Shown here in pieces: positions 4,811 to 5,067 of a DNA stretch of 5,067 bases. Below the pieces are notes generated by a model. It worked only from the letters and a program-made list of their open reading frames with translations, had not been told where the DNA came from and made no database searches. The position numbers and the translations under genes are program-made. The DNA is taken from contig CAZRQF010000068.1 in assembly GCA_964602275.1 (NCBI GenBank), positions 1 through 5,067 on the forward strand. Reading direction: 5' to 3'. The stretch's first letter is position 1; the number at the start of each line of letters is the position of its first letter. The stretch is from RGIG6291 sp964602275. Its GTDB lineage: Bacteria; Bacillota; Clostridia; TANB77; UBA1234.

Positions 4811-4840
4811 AAAAAGCGGATTTTAAAATCTGCTTTTTTT
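4809..4840 (+). terminator. Intrinsic terminator of the ribbon-helix-helix gene
   Basis: GCGGATTTT (4816-4824) pairs with AAAATCTGC (4825-4833), with one G-U pair and a small loop at the TTAA centre. A runs before it (4809-4815) pair with the T7 run after it (4834-4840). The hairpin starts within the stop codon region of the 59-aa gene. It is a strong rho-independent terminator on the plus strand and, by symmetry, could also act on the minus strand. Confidence 0.85.
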
Positions 4841-4949
4841 AATATTTGTTTGTCTTTTATTTTATTATTATCTCTTTGTTTGAAAAAAGTTACAGTAAAA
4901 TCCACTTTTAATTTCAGATATAATTAATGAGTGAGTAAAACAGATTTTA

Positions 4950-4972
4950 TTTTATACTTTAAAAGTAAAAAA
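4950..4972. repeat. AT-rich inverted repeat upstream of the right-edge gene
   Basis: TACTTT-A-AAAGTA (4955-4967) is a perfect dyad. After one mismatch it extends by four T-A pairs on each side. It lies just upstream of the promoter of the right-edge gene and could be an operator half or only AT-rich chance structure. Confidence 0.35.
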
Positions 4973-4975
4973 CAA

Positions 4976-5004
4976 TTGACTTGTTTTTGTAATTATTGTA
5001 ATTT
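4976..5004 (+). promoter_or_regulatory. Probable promoter of the right-edge gene
   Basis: A near-consensus -35 TTGACT (4976-4981) is followed after 17 bases by a weak -10 TAATTT (4999-5004). The spacer and -10 are made of two tandem 9-bp units (TTGTAATTA at 4987-4995, TTGTAATTT at 4996-5004), which may be an operator. Confidence 0.5.
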
Positions 5005-5024
5005 ACTGATAGGGAGTGATTTGT

Positions 5025-5067
5025 ATGAATAATCAGAATTTATCAGAAAAGTTAAATAATATTTTAA
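5025..5067 (+). CDS. Start of an unidentified gene (runs off right edge)
   Basis: Only 14 codons are inside the window: MNNQNLSEKLNNIL. The ATG at 5025 follows a good ribosome binding site (AGGGAGTGAT at 5011-5020) of the same style as the ribbon-helix-helix gene. The short helix-like N-terminus would suit many small regulators, including helix-turn-helix proteins, but too little is present to assign a function. It has its own promoter and lies beyond a terminator, so it is not in an operon with the gene to its left. Confidence 0.65.
   Translation, partial: MNNQNLSEKLNNIL

Noticed and set aside
4919..4924. TATAAT on the plus strand in the gap before the right-edge gene
   Set aside because: There is no -35 match at 16-18 bp and no extended -10 TG, and the 4976-5004 promoter is better placed for the gene at 5025.

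Overview
This window is very AT-rich DNA from a Gram-positive, Firmicutes-type bacterium, probably a Clostridia or Erysipelotrichia relative. Evidence: strong Shine-Dalgarno sequences of the AGGAGG/GGAGGTGAT kind ahead of almost every gene, consensus-like sigma-A -10 boxes, AT-rich hairpin terminators, and TGG (not TGA) coding for tryptophan. The species cannot be named from the sequence alone.

Layout. (1) At the left edge (minus strand) lies the first 44 codons of a TtcA-like PP-loop ATP pyrophosphatase, a tRNA-thiolation type enzyme, with its own promoter and ribosome binding site. (2) Divergent from it on the plus strand is a three-gene group: a 510-residue DnaB-like hexameric helicase carrying a charged insertion, then two proteins I do not recognise (116 and 209 residues). 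A weak hairpin terminator or attenuator lies between the last two. (3) At about 2980-3060 two back-to-back AT-rich hairpins, one with a perfect 21-bp stem, separate this group from a convergent minus-strand cluster. (4) The minus-strand cluster reads, in transcription order, a small DUF4190-like membrane protein (4490-4263), a membrane-anchored protein with a probable OB-fold domain (4218-3706), and a second membrane-anchored protein of unknown fold (3611-3138). (5) Divergent from that cluster is a 59-residue ribbon-helix-helix (Arc/CopG-type) DNA-binding protein followed by a clear intrinsic terminator. (6) At the right edge the first 14 codons of another plus-strand gene begin after their own promoter.

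How it fits together. The helicase group looks like an accessory replication module (phage, plasmid or integrated element derived) beside a chromosomal housekeeping gene; no integrase, primase, initiator or origin is visible, so that is inference. The clearest regulatory unit is the 4490-4631 divergent intergenic region. It holds three tandem 12-bp repeats plus related inverted copies. They overlap the -35 box of the membrane-cluster promoter and the likely -10 box of the repressor gene, as expected if the ribbon-helix-helix protein represses both its own gene and the envelope-protein operon. No CRISPR array, rRNA, tRNA or insertion sequence was seen.
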